This document shows, one piece after another, positions 1 through 9,462 of a stretch of DNA of 64,000 bases. Numbering within the stretch: position 1 is the first letter of the stretch; each line of letters begins with the position of its first letter. Below the pieces are notes generated by a model that did not search any database, was not told the DNA's origin, and worked only from the letters and a program-made list of their open reading frames with translations. Both the position numbers and the translations under genes were made by a program. Origin of the DNA: Tritrichomonas musculus (Eukaryota > Parabasalia > Tritrichomonadida > Tritrichomonadidae); assembly GCA_039105265.1 (NCBI GenBank), contig JAPFFF010000003.1, positions 6,882,001 to 6,946,000 on the forward strand, given 5' to 3'.

Positions 1-92
1 TTTGTCTATTTTTTTGAATAGTTTTTTTCTTATTTTTGAATTATATAAACTTTTGAATTTATAAAAAACGATTATTTTTAATTGAATTTTTT

Positions 93-713
93 TTAAAACA
101 AAATAAGAATAATGATAAAAAAAGATAAAAAAATAATGATTAATGTATCATTTGGTTTTGAGATTTTAATTAATTTTTCATTTCCATTTCTGAGTTTTTC
201 TATTAGAGAATCTAAACTTTCATTATTTAAATAACGTAAAATAGGGCGTCGAATGCTATAGTAAATATCACTTCCAGTATCAACGTTTACATTTGTTCTT
301 ATTCTTCCAGGCAAAACGCCAAGCTCCGTTTGAAATCTAATATCCTGGATTTGCTTACTTGTCAAGCAATTGCGATGATCTTCGATAAAACGCCTATCTA
401 GCAGATGTTGACTATGAGTAAGAATACTGTTTTGAAGATCGAACGAATAATAAAAATCTGAATTAAATGATTGAGATTGTTTAAAAACTAATTTTGCTGT
501 GCATCCTATTGAAGAAAAAGTGCAACCATAAGTAACTGATGCTCTATCTTTTGATGTTTCATGAGCTGAAAATGGGAGAAATGCTTGATGCGAGATTTGA
601 TGAACATAATTTGTTAAAGATTCATATTCAATTCCATTGATCTCAGCAGGAAACTTAGTATTTTGAATTTTTGAGCATGAAATGATGATTTGATTTGTTT
701 GGTTCATGATCAC
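93..713 (-). CDS. Tail-anchored protein with FLYWCH/FAR1-like zinc domain (MULE-derived?)
   Basis: A 206-residue reading frame. Residues about 55-105 contain Cys64 and Cys71 followed by His100 and His103, the C..C..H..H spacing seen in the WRKY-GCM1/FLYWCH/FAR1 zinc domains at the N-terminus of Mutator-like (MULE) transposases. Residues 117-165 (LTSKQIQDIR, then GVLPGRIRTNVN) resemble the helical segment that follows this domain in those transposases. No DDE catalytic domain follows. The protein ends at residues 190-206 in an uninterrupted hydrophobic stretch rich in Ile, Leu and Phe that could be a C-terminal membrane anchor. The start may be Met1 or Met3. I infer a protein derived from a MULE transposase N-terminus, either domesticated with a new tail or a truncated remnant. 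Its function is unknown. Confidence 0.55.
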   Translation of the reverse strand: MIMNQTNQIIISCSKIQNTKFPAEINGIEYESLTNYVHQISHQAFLPFSAHETSKDRASVTYGCTFSSIGCTAKLVFKQSQSFNSDFYYSFDLQNSILTHSQHLLDRRFIEDHRNCLTSKQIQDIRFQTELGVLPGRIRTNVNVDTGSDIYYSIRRPILRYLNNESLDSLIEKLRNGNEKLIKISKPNDTLIIIFLSFFIIILILF

Positions 714-786
714 TAATTAACGACATAAAAAATGTATTTTTTAAATAATATTTTCAAAAAGCAAACAACTTTTTGAATCAATATTC

Positions 787-875
787 CACTTTTTCACTGC
801 AAATTACTATCAAAATAAATTGAGAGAATTTCACTTTTTCACTGCAAATTACTATCAAAATAATTGAGAGAATTT
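787..875. repeat. 45-bp tandem duplication upstream of the hexosaminidase gene
   Basis: Bases 787-831 are repeated at 832-875 with one A missing. Each unit starts CACTTTTTCACTGCAAATTA and contains a TCACT that fits the T. vaginalis initiator consensus (TCA, pyrimidine, A/T). A third partial unit starts at 876 with CACTTTTTGA, and CACTTTTTGAGAG recurs at 908-920, just before the ATG at 925. This is probably a duplicated promoter segment. Confidence 0.7.
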
Positions 876-924
876 CACTTTTTGATACAACCTCTGATGT
901 TTAGCACCACTTTTTGAGAGAAAA

Positions 925-3111
925 ATGCCCTCAAAAAGTCGTCCGACAGGAAAAACGATTGTCTTACTGTATTCATATACAATACAATACAAATCTTCTC
1001 AATTTGTAAAAAAACACAAAAAAGTTATTTTTTATATGATGATATTATGTATATTCATATTTGCATCTTTTGTATTATCTGATAATCCAAAAATACCAAA
1101 TATCATTCCTTTACCTCTTGAATTTCAGATTAATAATGGATTTTTCACTCTTGATAGCGATACAGGTATTTCTTACGATTCTACTTTTCCAAACCTCTCA
1201 TTTATAATTAACTATGCTCGGACTTGGATATATGGCGCAACTCAATTCAATTTAAAAATACTCTCATCTCCAATGAATGTAGGAATTGTTTTCGACACTC
1301 CAAATGAAGAACGAAATGGTTTGAAATCAATGAAAGATGAAGAATATTATTTATCAATCACCAACGATCGGGTTTTGATTATATCATCGTCATACAATGG
1401 ATTTTTATATGGATTTACCACTTTTCTACAATTGATGCCTCCAGAAATATATAATCTTGATCCAAGTATTGAGTGCTCCCTTGTTGATACAGAAGAATGT
1501 AGGAAGTATGATTGGGAACCAAACAAAGGCGTTGAATGGATTGCATCATGCGCTACAATTAAAGATATGCCTCGATTTGGATATCGTGGCGTTATGCTAG
1601 ATACTTCGCGCCATTTTTTCACTGTTGATGTTATTAAACGGCTTCTCCGAGTTATGGCGATATTAAAATTAAATCATTTTCAAATTCACCTTTCTGATGA
1701 CCCAGGTAATAGATTTGAATCCTTTAAATACCCAGGATTTCAAACTGTTGGCTCAATTCGTAAATCATCCCCCAAACCATGGGCTTCATCCGAAAGTGAT
1801 GGAAAGCAATATGGCCCATTTTATTACACACAAGACCAATTACGAGAGCTTGTTCAATATGCAACAAATCTTGGAATTACCATTGTTCCAGAATTTGAAT
1901 TTCCAGGACATGCACTTGGCGCATTAGCTCCATATTACCAATATTCATGTCGCCAAGTACCTTTAGAAGTGTCATGCAAGTGGGGAGGATCAATTGATGT
2001 ATTTTGTCCAGGAAATGATGAAACAATTAGTTTTCTAGAAGATGTTCTTGAAGAAATAATGGAAATATTTCCATCAAAATACATTCACATTGGCGGTGAT
2101 GAGTGTAAGAAATCACGATGGTCATCTTGCCCTAAATGCCAATCAAGAATGAAAACAGAAGGACTTTCTAACGTAAATGAACTGCAAGGATGGATGGTTT
2201 CTCACTTTAGCAACTTTTTAGATCAACATGGACGAAGACTAGTTGGATGGGGCGAGATTTTGGAAGGAAAAGATATTTCGCAATCTGCTATTGTAATGAA
2301 TTGGCAAGGAATTATGGCAGCTGTCGATGCAACGAAAAAAGGTCATAATACAATTGATGATGGAAATCGTCACTTTTACTTTAATTATAAACAATTTCCT
2401 GCTGATGATATTTATGAATATAATAGTCCAAATGATTTCGTACCATTTTGGTACACTTACCAAAAGGATCCATACTATTTAATTGATCCCGAAAATACTC
2501 ATCTTGTCCTCGGAGTTCAAGGTTGCGCTTGGTCAGAATTTATATGGGGCGATGAGCCAGATTTGCATTACAAACTTTTCCCTCGAACAACAGCACTCTC
2601 TGAAATAGGGTGGTCAACAAATTCATCAAAAAATTGGCCAAGATTTTACAGTGGTTACGTTCGTTCATTTAAAAAGAGACTCGAATATATGGGTGTTAGT
2701 CCTGCACCTTTGATGCTCCATCATGAAATCGGATGGACCAAAGAAAATTTGACCAGCGATGGATCTTTCAAGACTCTCAATTGGAATGTTACAAAGTCAT
2801 TCAATAGAGATTGCTCATATGATATCGCATTCATCAAAACTGGAGGAAGCCAAAATGTAGATTTAAAGGTTAAAAATGTTAAAATTATTGTGGGAGGAAG
2901 TGAATTGATCTCATTACCTGATGAACAAACCGCAACGTTTGGTGATGATGGAAATTATGGCGCATTTTATCATTTTAAACTCGAAAATAAAATAGGAGAT
3001 AATAAAGAGGTTGAACTTCAAGCTGATGTTGCAGGTACAAACGGAGATGACTGTGAAGGTTCAATTGCTATATACGCAACTGAATTCAAGAGCCCGTATC
3101 CTACACCCTGA
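925..3111 (+). CDS. Beta-N-acetylhexosaminidase, GH20 family, secreted or lysosomal
   Basis: A 728-residue glycoside hydrolase family 20 enzyme that removes terminal GlcNAc/GalNAc from glycans by substrate-assisted catalysis. The N-terminal GH20 domain covers about residues 55-190 (NIIPLPLEF, then GFLYGFTTFLQL). The TIM barrel follows: GYRGVMLDTSRHFF, LNHFQIHLSDD, EFEFPGHALGAL, and HIGGDE with the catalytic pair Asp392-Glu393. Further on are GWGEI, MNWQG and a late WSE motif (QGCAWSEFIWGD). Met1 is the first ATG, but Met38/Met39 directly precedes a hydrophobic stretch ending at Ser52 that looks like a signal peptide. Either the protein starts at about 1036 or it has a type II signal anchor. 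Length suits the eukaryotic family plus a roughly 100-residue C-terminal beta extension. Likely roles are lysosomal glycan turnover or secreted mucin degradation. Confidence 0.92.
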   Translation: MPSKSRPTGKTIVLLYSYTIQYKSSQFVKKHKKVIFYMMILCIFIFASFVLSDNPKIPNIIPLPLEFQINNGFFTLDSDTGISYDSTFPNLSFIINYARTWIYGATQFNLKILSSPMNVGIVFDTPNEERNGLKSMKDEEYYLSITNDRVLIISSSYNGFLYGFTTFLQLMPPEIYNLDPSIECSLVDTEECRKYDWEPNKGVEWIASCATIKDMPRFGYRGVMLDTSRHFFTVDVIKRLLRVMAILKLNHFQIHLSDDPGNRFESFKYPGFQTVGSIRKSSPKPWASSESDGKQYGPFYYTQDQLRELVQYATNLGITIVPEFEFPGHALGALAPYYQYSCRQVPLEVSCKWGGSIDVFCPGNDETISFLEDVLEEIMEIFPSKYIHIGGDECKKSRWSSCPKCQSRMKTEGLSNVNELQGWMVSHFSNFLDQHGRRLVGWGEILEGKDISQSAIVMNWQGIMAAVDATKKGHNTIDDGNRHFYFNYKQFPADDIYEYNSPNDFVPFWYTYQKDPYYLIDPENTHLVLGVQGCAWSEFIWGDEPDLHYKLFPRTTALSEIGWSTNSSKNWPRFYSGYVRSFKKRLEYMGVSPAPLMLHHEIGWTKENLTSDGSFKTLNWNVTKSFNRDCSYDIAFIKTGGSQNVDLKVKNVKIIVGGSELISLPDEQTATFGDDGNYGAFYHFKLENKIGDNKEVELQADVAGTNGDDCEGSIAIYATEFKSPYPTP

Positions 3112-3488
3112 GTGTTATAATTGATAACCTTTATGTTTTGAAATTTAGTTAAAATATTAATAATATTAATACTTAATCATACAAAATTCATAAACTTTTT
3201 TTCCAAAAAAATGGATTGGAAAAAAATATAATATTATTTTTCTTTTTTTCTTTTGAGCAATTCTAAAATAATATGGATTTTTTGAAACTGCTTTGGAAGT
3301 AAGCTTTAATTAAAGTAGATATATATTCATATTTTCATCTGATTTTCTTATATTTTCGTTAACCTTTACGGACATTGGACATTTTTTTGGATATTTCAAG
3401 GCAAAAAAAAAAAGAAAAAAGTGCGGGTAACCGTAAAAATTTGGTTATTTTTTTTTAAGAATTTGAATATAGAAATTGATTAAAAATA
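3112..3488. other. Intergenic, AT-rich, no gene seen
   Basis: AT-rich spacer between the hexosaminidase stop and the first small inverted-repeat element. It holds homopolymer A/T runs and no reading frame worth calling. Confidence 0.6.
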
Positions 3489-3642
3489 AAGTCAGATTCA
3501 AAATGCTTGGGACAACATTCAATTTTTTTCAATGTTTCTCAGAAAAAAAATCATTCAGCTTGGGACAAATTGACCTAAAAGATTTATAAATTTGACCTTA
3601 TCGTTTTCAAAAAGTTTGTCCCAAGCCTTTTGAATCCGACTT
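3489..3642. mobile_element. 154-bp MITE, TA target duplication
   Basis: The left end AAGTCAGATTCAAAATGCTT is matched, with two mismatches, by the reverse complement of the right end, which reads AAGTCGGATTCAAAAGGCTT. The arms run about 27 bp into GGGACAA. TA dinucleotides flank both ends (3487-3488 and 3643-3644), as in Tc1/mariner-type insertion. It is too short to code and is non-autonomous. Confidence 0.7.
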
Positions 3643-3673
3643 TAGTAACTTTATTTTTATCAAAATTGCAAAC

Positions 3674-3831
3674 TAAAAAAATCAAATTATTGGCCTTGCC
3701 GATCAATTTAATTTTTTTTTTCCCTCTCTCTCTCTCTCCCCCCGCCCCCCCCCCCCCCCCCGCTCGCCATTATTTTTCGGGAAGTGAAAATCTCATATTA
3801 AAAAAATCAAATTATTGACCTTGACGATCAA
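3674..3831. repeat. Direct repeat around a CT/poly-C tract
   Basis: A roughly 32-bp sequence beginning AAAAAAATCAAATTATTG occurs at 3674-3706 and again at 3800-3831 with two differences. Between them lies a (CT)n run (about 3722-3737) and C runs of 6 (3738-3743) and 17 (3745-3761) separated by one G. The minus strand is therefore an unbroken G tract with G-quadruplex potential. Confidence 0.75.
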
Positions 3832-4109
3832 ATATTAAAAAATTTTACGAATTGAATACAAAAGCGTGAGTAGCTGCTCATGTTTTTTTTCACAAAAGTG
3901 CAAAAAAGTTCTAGCCGATTTTTTCTGAAGTACGATACAGGGTCAATATTGACCTTAACCGTTGGGGCAAATAATATCTCCATAAAAAAAAAATTGATGA
4001 ATATTAAATTTTTTGGTTTGCTTCAATGACCATTTTAAAGATTATCAAATGGATAAGAAAATTTATTAAAATCACCAAATAAAACCTAAAATTCGAAGAG
4101 ATATTGAAG

Positions 4110-4144
4110 CTTTTTTGAGTGAGGAAGGTATTCACTCAAAAAAG
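4110..4144. repeat. Short hairpin
   Basis: Perfect 13-bp arms, CTTTTTTGAGTGA and its reverse complement, are separated by 9 nt just left of the 473-bp MITE. The function is unknown. Confidence 0.5.
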
Positions 4145-4153
4145 TCTCTTCTA

Positions 4154-4626
4154 GACTTGTTATTCTCCGATTCTCGAGATCGATAATTGATTGACTTTTT
4201 GATATCGATACATAAGTATACACAGATTCTCGAGATCGATTTCAGAGATCGAGAATTTTTTTCTCAGCTTTTGATATCAGAATTTTCAATTAAACTTTTT
4301 GATAAAAATATGATCGTAATTTAATCTCAAATATTTCATAAAAAAGAATGTATTTTTTGATTTTAATCTTAAAATAAACCTCAATGCATTATATTATATA
4401 TTTTTAAATATTATAAAATCACCAATACCAATTATAAAAGAAGATAAATCTGTTTGAGATCTCGAGATCTCGGTATTTGACATCGAGTTTACAATTATTT
4501 TTATATCACATTTCATATCTGATATCTTGATAATCGATAATCTCGATATCAGATTTTAAAACTGATAATCGAGTATCAGATGCAAAAAAGTTACGTTTTT
4601 GATATCGATTCTCAAAATAACAAGTC
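4154..4626. mobile_element. 473-bp MITE (family with copy at 47560), TA target duplication
   Basis: The ends are GACTTGTTATT and AATAACAAGTC, flanked by TA at 4152-4153 and 4627-4628. A closely similar 475-bp copy, also flanked by TA, lies at 47560-48034, so both ends are defined by comparison. The interior has no ORF but is dense in short dyads (CTCGAGATCGAT, GATATCGAT, GAGATCTCGAGATCTC). This is a non-autonomous Tc1/mariner-type element by its TA duplication; the family is inferred only from that. Confidence 0.85.
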
Positions 4627-4960
4627 TAGTCTCTACCCACAATCCAAAAAAACAAAATTGAATACTTTGGATTTTTATTATCTAATATATTTATTCTACT
4701 CATTAGTTGGCTTCATATGGATATAAAAACCCAAAAAGATATAAATTTTAAGTGTGTTTTACAAGCATTTCAAATTCAACTTTTTGAGGGTTTACAGAAA
4801 ATAATTTTTTTTTTAATCCATAATTCTATGATTGAATTTATTCAAAAAAGTGAAATGTAACTTTTTGTGTATTTTACATTCTTATAATTTCTTAAATTTG
4901 AGAAAATAACAATGTACTTTTTGAATAAATTAATTCAACTTTATATTCTCTTCTCCATTA
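4627..4960. promoter_or_regulatory. Upstream region of the choline/ethanolamine kinase gene
   Basis: A 330-bp AT-rich leader. CTTTTTGA occurs at 4780-4787 and 4917-4924, and CTTTTTGTG at 4861. This octamer is common in the window's noncoding DNA and may belong to the promoter. No ORF is seen. Confidence 0.35.
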
Positions 4961-6010
4961 ATGAATTCATCAGAACTATTTCCATTAAAGTCAGATAATA
5001 AAAAACAAGTTGATTTCCTTATTAGCCTTCTCAAATTAAATACACCAAAAGAAAATATTCATTTAAAACAATTAACAGGGGGAATTACCAATGCAGTTTT
5101 TTTTCTTGAAACAACTGACAAAAAATATATTGTTCGAGTTTATGGCAATAATACCGAAGAAATAATTGATAGAAAACTCGAGCAAGAACATATGTCTACG
5201 ATCAATTTAGTATCAATTTATGCAACTTTTGGAAATGGAATGGTAGTTTCTTATATTGAAGGAAAAACAATCGATTTATCTATGATGAGTGACCATTTAA
5301 TGAGTCCTAGGATTGCACGTGCTGTCGCTAGATTTCATAAAGCAACGTTCTTTTCAAATGATTGTAATACAGATAATCATGACAATGAAATATTTTCAAA
5401 CATCAAAAAATTTTTGATTGGATTAAAACCTGATTATGTTGACAAAAAAACGGGACAAAAAATAGATATTAAACACCTTGAAGAAACATTTGTTAAATTA
5501 CAAAAAGAATTACCAGAAAAAATGCAAGGTTCTAAAATATGCTTATGCCATAACGATATTCTCTCTGCAAATGTATTATATGATGGAGAAAATGAAGTCA
5601 ATTTATGCGATTATGAATATAGCTGCTACACATGGCCAGAATTCGATATCGCAAATCACTTTTTCGAGTATTGCGGATTTCAATGTGATCTGAAACGCTT
5701 TCCATCAGAAAATCATCAAAGAATGTTTATTTCAAACTATTTAAGTGAACTTTATGGTGTTTCAAACAATGAAATTCAAAATAATGAAAAATATAGAAAT
5801 GATATTGATGAATGGCTAATTAAGATCAGTTTACTTGTAAAATTATCCGACTTTTTCTGGGGGACATGGGCTTACTTCCAAGCAATTAATTCAGAAGTAG
5901 ACTTCCCATACTTCGAATATGCACAAACAAGAATTAAACTTATGGAATACCATTTACCTTTAACTGAAGGGGATCCAATGCTTAATGAACCACTTGTTTC
6001 TCTTAATTGA
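4961..6010 (+). CDS. Choline/ethanolamine kinase
   Basis: A 349-residue kinase of the choline/ethanolamine kinase family, which phosphorylates choline or ethanolamine with ATP in the first step of the Kennedy pathway for phosphatidylcholine/phosphatidylethanolamine. The N-lobe has LTGGITNAVFF (phosphate-binding loop region) and KYIVRVYG. The catalytic Brenner-type motif CHNDILSANVLYD holds Asp199 and Asn204, and the choline-kinase motif DYEYS (Asp217) follows with PEFDIANHF. The C-terminal helices contain FFWGTWAYFQA, typical of the family (W-W/F-G-x-W-A). Length is normal for a cytosolic enzyme. The sequence does not settle choline versus ethanolamine specificity. Confidence 0.93.
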   Translation: MNSSELFPLKSDNKKQVDFLISLLKLNTPKENIHLKQLTGGITNAVFFLETTDKKYIVRVYGNNTEEIIDRKLEQEHMSTINLVSIYATFGNGMVVSYIEGKTIDLSMMSDHLMSPRIARAVARFHKATFFSNDCNTDNHDNEIFSNIKKFLIGLKPDYVDKKTGQKIDIKHLEETFVKLQKELPEKMQGSKICLCHNDILSANVLYDGENEVNLCDYEYSCYTWPEFDIANHFFEYCGFQCDLKRFPSENHQRMFISNYLSELYGVSNNEIQNNEKYRNDIDEWLIKISLLVKLSDFFWGTWAYFQAINSEVDFPYFEYAQTRIKLMEYHLPLTEGDPMLNEPLVSLN

Positions 6011-6471
6011 ACACAAATTTATTTATTTATATTATATAGTATTTAAGCGGTTTTCTCTTTTTATATTCACAAATCTATTTCTATCTTTCTCTCTAAAACA
6101 ATTCCATTTCATTTTTTATTTTTATGTACTTTGCTGTTGTTTTAAAATAATCATGTAATACGCCTATTAATTATATTTTCAAAAGTATATGAATATTATT
6201 AAATATAGTAAACATCAAAGAACATTATAATGCCAGTTCAAATCAGAGTTCCTTACTCAATAACTTGGGCCACAAAAGTTAAAAATAAAAGTATGAATTT
6301 ATCTTCGTTTTTTTTAGTTATTTATAAATTAACATTATCAATAAGAAATTTATTATGTTTCTGATCCCAACAGTTTAGGATTAATAATAACACTTTTGAA
6401 TAAACAATAAAAAAATTTAATTTCAAAAAATAAATTTTTTCCGCAAATAATATTAAAATTTTTTTCTATTT
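6011..6471. other. Convergent intergenic region, no gene seen
   Basis: AT-rich spacer between the 3' ends of the kinase (+) and the exportin gene (-). It has no ORF or repeat I can support and presumably carries both polyadenylation regions. Confidence 0.6.
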
Positions 6472-9462
6472 CTAATTATTCTCATCAGGGAAAGCACAAG
6501 CGTCTGTTGCTATTTGATTACCAATATTTTGATCATTTAAGAACTCTAGTTGGTCATTATGCTCTACTAATTCTTCATCAATTGATGGCGAAGCTGTTAT
6601 TTGAATTTGTCTGGAAGCGATCATAAAGTCGCTCAAAACCATTCTTAACTTACCAATATTATCTACTGCGTTAACAATGTCATTAGAGACCAGTCCAATT
6701 TCTTCTTCATTTACAGAAGGGAATAATTCGTGCAACTTTTTGAATAAAACTTCAGTAATATTTTGTTGCGTATATTGTGTAAACTTCCCCAAAGCTGCGA
6801 TTGTTAATAAATGACCAATTGTATGAGTTATCTGAGAAAATAAAGAAGAATGGAAACCATCAAATAAAAGACCTAATAAATTCATTAAAATTGGTACATA
6901 AAAAGTGCTATAAAAACCTGACACAAAAGTAACATCTTCACATTTGTTAATTTGGCTAAGAATATTTGTAATACAATTCATTGAAAGTTCGCTGATATAT
7001 GGATGCGGATGTTTTAAACCGAAGAAAATGAAATCTAAAAGGGTAGATATCGAGTCAGTTCCTAGTAATGAGCAATCGTCATAGAAAGAATTAATGAGAA
7101 TAAAGAACTGTTGCCTAAGTGATGGATAATCGGTAAAGTTTTCTTTGATTAAATTAAACGTAGGCACTACAACGTTATTGAAAAGCATCGAAATTAAATT
7201 AGTGTTTGGATTTTCAAATTTCTCAGAAGAAGTTTCACCTTCACCTTCATTATTGTTGCTATTCGAATTTGATTGATTGTTGTTTTGGCTTTGAATAATA
7301 CGATTTGTAAGAACATTCTGAGCTCGGATTATAGTTGCAAAACCAGAAAGAGATTTGGCATTAGCATACGGAATATTATTATTATCACCATTACTATTGT
7401 TTAAAACTGTAAGCAATGCATTAAAATCATTCATAAAAAGCTGGACAAATTCATTAAGAAGGGAAGTGTTTGGAAAAGTCTCAATAAAACGACAAAATAG
7501 GTCGTAAAAGCTCTTCTTACTTTGCTCATCTATAGAAGGCGAAGTGAATTGAGAAAACATTGAATGTATTAGTGATTCAATTGGAGGTAAAAAAGAGTCA
7601 TTGTCAACAATAGGAATTAATTCAGTCAATATTTGAATTGTATCTGCTCTCTGAAATAGCGTGACTGTCATAGCTTCTCTTTGAGCTTTATCAGGGTTAT
7701 GTTTAACAACATGAGTAACTCCTTCAAAAAATGTAAGATGATATTCAGCCGGAATTCGTTGCAAAATCTCGTTGAATTGCTGAAATAATTTCTGAACAAA
7801 TTCAGTCGTTAATAACGATTGACCACATCCAATTGCAATCTTTTTAAAAGCGTAAATAGCAACAACTTGCATCTGAGGTGGACCATTTAAGATACTTTCA
7901 TCAATTCGTCTTATAGCTAAATTGAAAATTTGTTGATTTGATTTTAAAAATCGAATATATTGACCTGAAATATACAAGAAAGAAGCGGCAACCATTGCCA
8001 TACTGGCTTCATTTGAATTGCTACCATTTCCACCATTATTATCGGTATTTCCATTTGAATTGGCGTAACGGAGAAGTAAATTAAACACAGTTGTTAGAAA
8101 TTGAGTTTCTTCATCCAGCTCGCATATACCAGATACAGCTCCTATACTAAATATCCAAGGCATCATCTCGTCAGGATTAAATTGAGGCGCATCAATTTTT
8201 TGCACAATGAGATTAAATATTTCAGCGCGATGCATTTTTAGAAGTAAAAAGAGAGTCTCAGAATATTCATCATAAAAATTTTTATCACCTCCAAATTCAA
8301 CTGGTTTACACATTCGACTACATAGAACATACTGTAGTGGAACAAGGAATTGACCAGAAAATGGTAGAGCATCAAGATCAAGAATATAACATTTCGTTAG
8401 ATTGTGCCACATTGAGGTAACTTCTATTAGAAGATCATCATCTACCATTTTTGTGTATTCAATCATCCATTGAATAACAGTATCATTTGGCATTAATGCA
8501 CAGCGATCTAAAGTAATAAATCTGGATAAAACTCGAACGAATGTTTCTATGAGCACAGGATCTTCAAGTATTGAAATATCATTTGATATTCGAGATATAA
8601 AATCGTTAAATAATTGAACAATAGGAGGACTAGCAACTACCAAATCCCGTGAAACAATGCATAAAATACATTTGAGAGATGGAAGTCTAGTTATTGGATT
8701 ATCCATTAAAGGACCAAGCATTGTTTGTATTATATCATCCCCAGATATAATCTTTAAATCAATCCATTGAAAGTAAAACGAAATTGCATTAAGGCCTTCA
8801 ATTTGAACTTTGGGGTTATCACTTGATAAAGTCATTTTGAGAAATGAAAAAATCAATTGGAAATTATCGGAGAGTGCAGATGCCAGTTCCATTTTTCTAG
8901 CACTAACAAGGTATTGATTATTACGTATTTGATCGGAGAGATGCCCCATAAAATAAATTGCATTGATAAAGACATATATAGTAGATTCACCATTTTCATT
9001 AACGTTGCTGACATGTGTTTTAGCTACTTCTATAAAATCGCGTAAAAAATTTGGCCAACCATGAGGCCAATCGACAAGAAGGATCTGAATTATTGCATTA
9101 TCGAGTTGACGAACAAGCTGTACTTGCACACTAAACAAATCATTTTCATTTTGATTGCTGTTATCTTCTTTTAAGCGGATATACGAACACCACCCAATAA
9201 GGAGGCTTAATAAGTCACTTTTTATCTTGTTTCTATCGGTATCAGAAAGCGCTGCCCAACCATTAAGAATATTTGCACTTAAAATTTGAAGTGAAAGAAA
9301 TTTTGCTTCATTACTATGCGTATTAAATAAAAAAGTGTGGAATAGACAAAGTGATGACGGATCATGACAAATTGACATAATTGTTGAACGAGCTTCATCG
9401 CCAAGATTATTATTATTTTGATAGAAGTTTATTGCGATATTTTCAAATTGGGCAGCATCCAT
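6472..9462 (-). CDS. Exportin-1 (CRM1)-like nuclear export receptor
   Basis: A 996-residue all-helical HEAT-repeat protein. Residues about 30-70 form an importin-beta N-terminal-like region (EAKFLSLQILSANILNGWAAL). Residues about 115-140 carry the best marker, QLDNAIIQILLVDWPHGWPNF, matching the CRM1 pattern N-x-x-[IL]-V-Q-[IV]-L-K-x-[ED]-W-P-x-x-W-P. The Xpo1 domain follows. The C-terminal third (FILINSFYDDCSL, then FFGLKHPHPYISELSMNCI) resembles the CRM1 C-terminal domain. It would carry leucine-rich-NES cargo out of the nucleus with Ran-GTP. It is slightly shorter than the roughly 1070-residue animal and yeast proteins and has low-complexity Asn/Ser loops (about residues 500-515 and 740-760), common in AT-rich protists. 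Confidence 0.85.
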   Translation of the reverse strand: MDAAQFENIAINFYQNNNNLGDEARSTIMSICHDPSSLCLFHTFLFNTHSNEAKFLSLQILSANILNGWAALSDTDRNKIKSDLLSLLIGWCSYIRLKEDNSNQNENDLFSVQVQLVRQLDNAIIQILLVDWPHGWPNFLRDFIEVAKTHVSNVNENGESTIYVFINAIYFMGHLSDQIRNNQYLVSARKMELASALSDNFQLIFSFLKMTLSSDNPKVQIEGLNAISFYFQWIDLKIISGDDIIQTMLGPLMDNPITRLPSLKCILCIVSRDLVVASPPIVQLFNDFISRISNDISILEDPVLIETFVRVLSRFITLDRCALMPNDTVIQWMIEYTKMVDDDLLIEVTSMWHNLTKCYILDLDALPFSGQFLVPLQYVLCSRMCKPVEFGGDKNFYDEYSETLFLLLKMHRAEIFNLIVQKIDAPQFNPDEMMPWIFSIGAVSGICELDEETQFLTTVFNLLLRYANSNGNTDNNGGNGSNSNEASMAMVAASFLYISGQYIRFLKSNQQIFNLAIRRIDESILNGPPQMQVVAIYAFKKIAIGCGQSLLTTEFVQKLFQQFNEILQRIPAEYHLTFFEGVTHVVKHNPDKAQREAMTVTLFQRADTIQILTELIPIVDNDSFLPPIESLIHSMFSQFTSPSIDEQSKKSFYDLFCRFIETFPNTSLLNEFVQLFMNDFNALLTVLNNSNGDNNNIPYANAKSLSGFATIIRAQNVLTNRIIQSQNNNQSNSNSNNNEGEGETSSEKFENPNTNLISMLFNNVVVPTFNLIKENFTDYPSLRQQFFILINSFYDDCSLLGTDSISTLLDFIFFGLKHPHPYISELSMNCITNILSQINKCEDVTFVSGFYSTFYVPILMNLLGLLFDGFHSSLFSQITHTIGHLLTIAALGKFTQYTQQNITEVLFKKLHELFPSVNEEEIGLVSNDIVNAVDNIGKLRMVLSDFMIASRQIQITASPSIDEELVEHNDQLEFLNDQNIGNQIATDACAFPDENN

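Noticed and set aside
3630-3818. 62-codon ORF with Pro-rich end
   Set aside because: It is created by the CT and poly-C tract between repeats and has no protein-like sequence outside that.
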